Source: Thalassotalea_B piscium_A (GTDB lineage: Bacteria; Pseudomonadota; Gammaproteobacteria; Enterobacterales; Alteromonadaceae). From it: a stretch of DNA of 64,000 nt. Made by a program: the position numbers and the translations under genes. How positions within the stretch are numbered: the first letter of the stretch is position 1; each line of letters begins with the position of its first letter. The notes beneath the pieces are model-generated. The model was not told the origin of the DNA. It made no database searches and saw nothing but the letters and a program-made list of their open reading frames with translations. Below are positions 63,965 to 64,000 of the stretch, one piece after another. Location of the stretch: assembly GCA_049347715.1 (NCBI GenBank), contig CP186339.1, positions 1,550,001 to 1,614,000 on the forward strand, read 5' to 3'.

Positions 63965-64000
63965 AACATTCTCAATTTAAGCTACAACTTTTAATTGTAG

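Noticed and set aside
1..64000. CRISPR arrays, rRNA, tRNA, phage or toxin-antitoxin modules
   Set aside because: No regularly spaced direct repeats, no recognisable RNA gene, and no phage structural or toxin-antitoxin pair was seen in any gap.

Overview
The window is AT-rich bacterial DNA with dense, short-spaced operons. It looks like the chromosome of a marine gammaproteobacterium of the order Alteromonadales, close to Colwellia or Thalassotalea. The grounds are the TtpC-ExbB-ExbD-TonB-TPR energy operon, the apt-dnaX-ybaB order, the large TonB-dependent receptor, the GPH-type sugar transporter and the tryptophan-halogenase/SapC/cupin gene set. This placement is inferred from gene content; no rRNA gene is present to confirm it.

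Bases 1-9,500 hold housekeeping and envelope genes: the 3' part of a TtpC-type proton channel gene, exbB, exbD, tonB and a TPR protein; a 40-residue membrane protein; a lone receiver domain; apt; dnaX with a clear programmed -1 frameshift site; ybaB; then, on the minus strand, a lipoprotein and a LysM protein. Bases 9,970-14,220 form a tight operon for molybdenum cofactor synthesis and molybdate uptake (moaBCDE-modABC). Bases 14,250-15,820 carry rnhA and lgt. Bases 15,940-19,950 carry a LysR regulator divergent from a DJ-1/Hsp31-like protein, an iron-type alcohol dehydrogenase and a zinc-free medium-chain reductase, probably for aldehyde or quinone detoxification. A complete IS256-family insertion with an 8-bp target duplication follows at 20,203-21,495, then a few small accessory genes.

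Bases 23,800-55,200 are a xylan utilisation locus. It encodes three GH10 xylanases, one a 993-residue lipoprotein with four carbohydrate-binding modules; two signal-less GH43 enzymes; a GPH transporter; a 1,010-residue TonB-dependent receptor; and a xylB-xylA-tal-tkt-pgi operon that carries xylose to hexose phosphate. Two regulators lie inside it: a LacI-family protein and a Nudix-derived protein whose catalytic box is degenerate. A 14-bp palindrome in front of xylB fits a LacI-type operator. A different palindrome with 8-7-8 geometry occurs on both sides of the Nudix regulator and is a candidate site for it. Satellite genes (two SMP-30 lactonases, a Gfo/Idh/MocA dehydrogenase, ThuA-like, cupin, kelch and nucleoside-hydrolase-like proteins) suggest further sugar chemistry, perhaps xylose to xylonolactone to xylonate.

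Bases 55,550-62,680 follow the receptor on the same strand: flavin-dependent halogenase homologue, SapC, JmjC-like cupin, second halogenase homologue, DUF6445-type putative 2-oxoglutarate oxygenase, and a ModF-like double ABC ATPase. The chemistry of this set is unknown and it is the best candidate here for an undescribed system. A LysR regulator on the minus strand closes the window.
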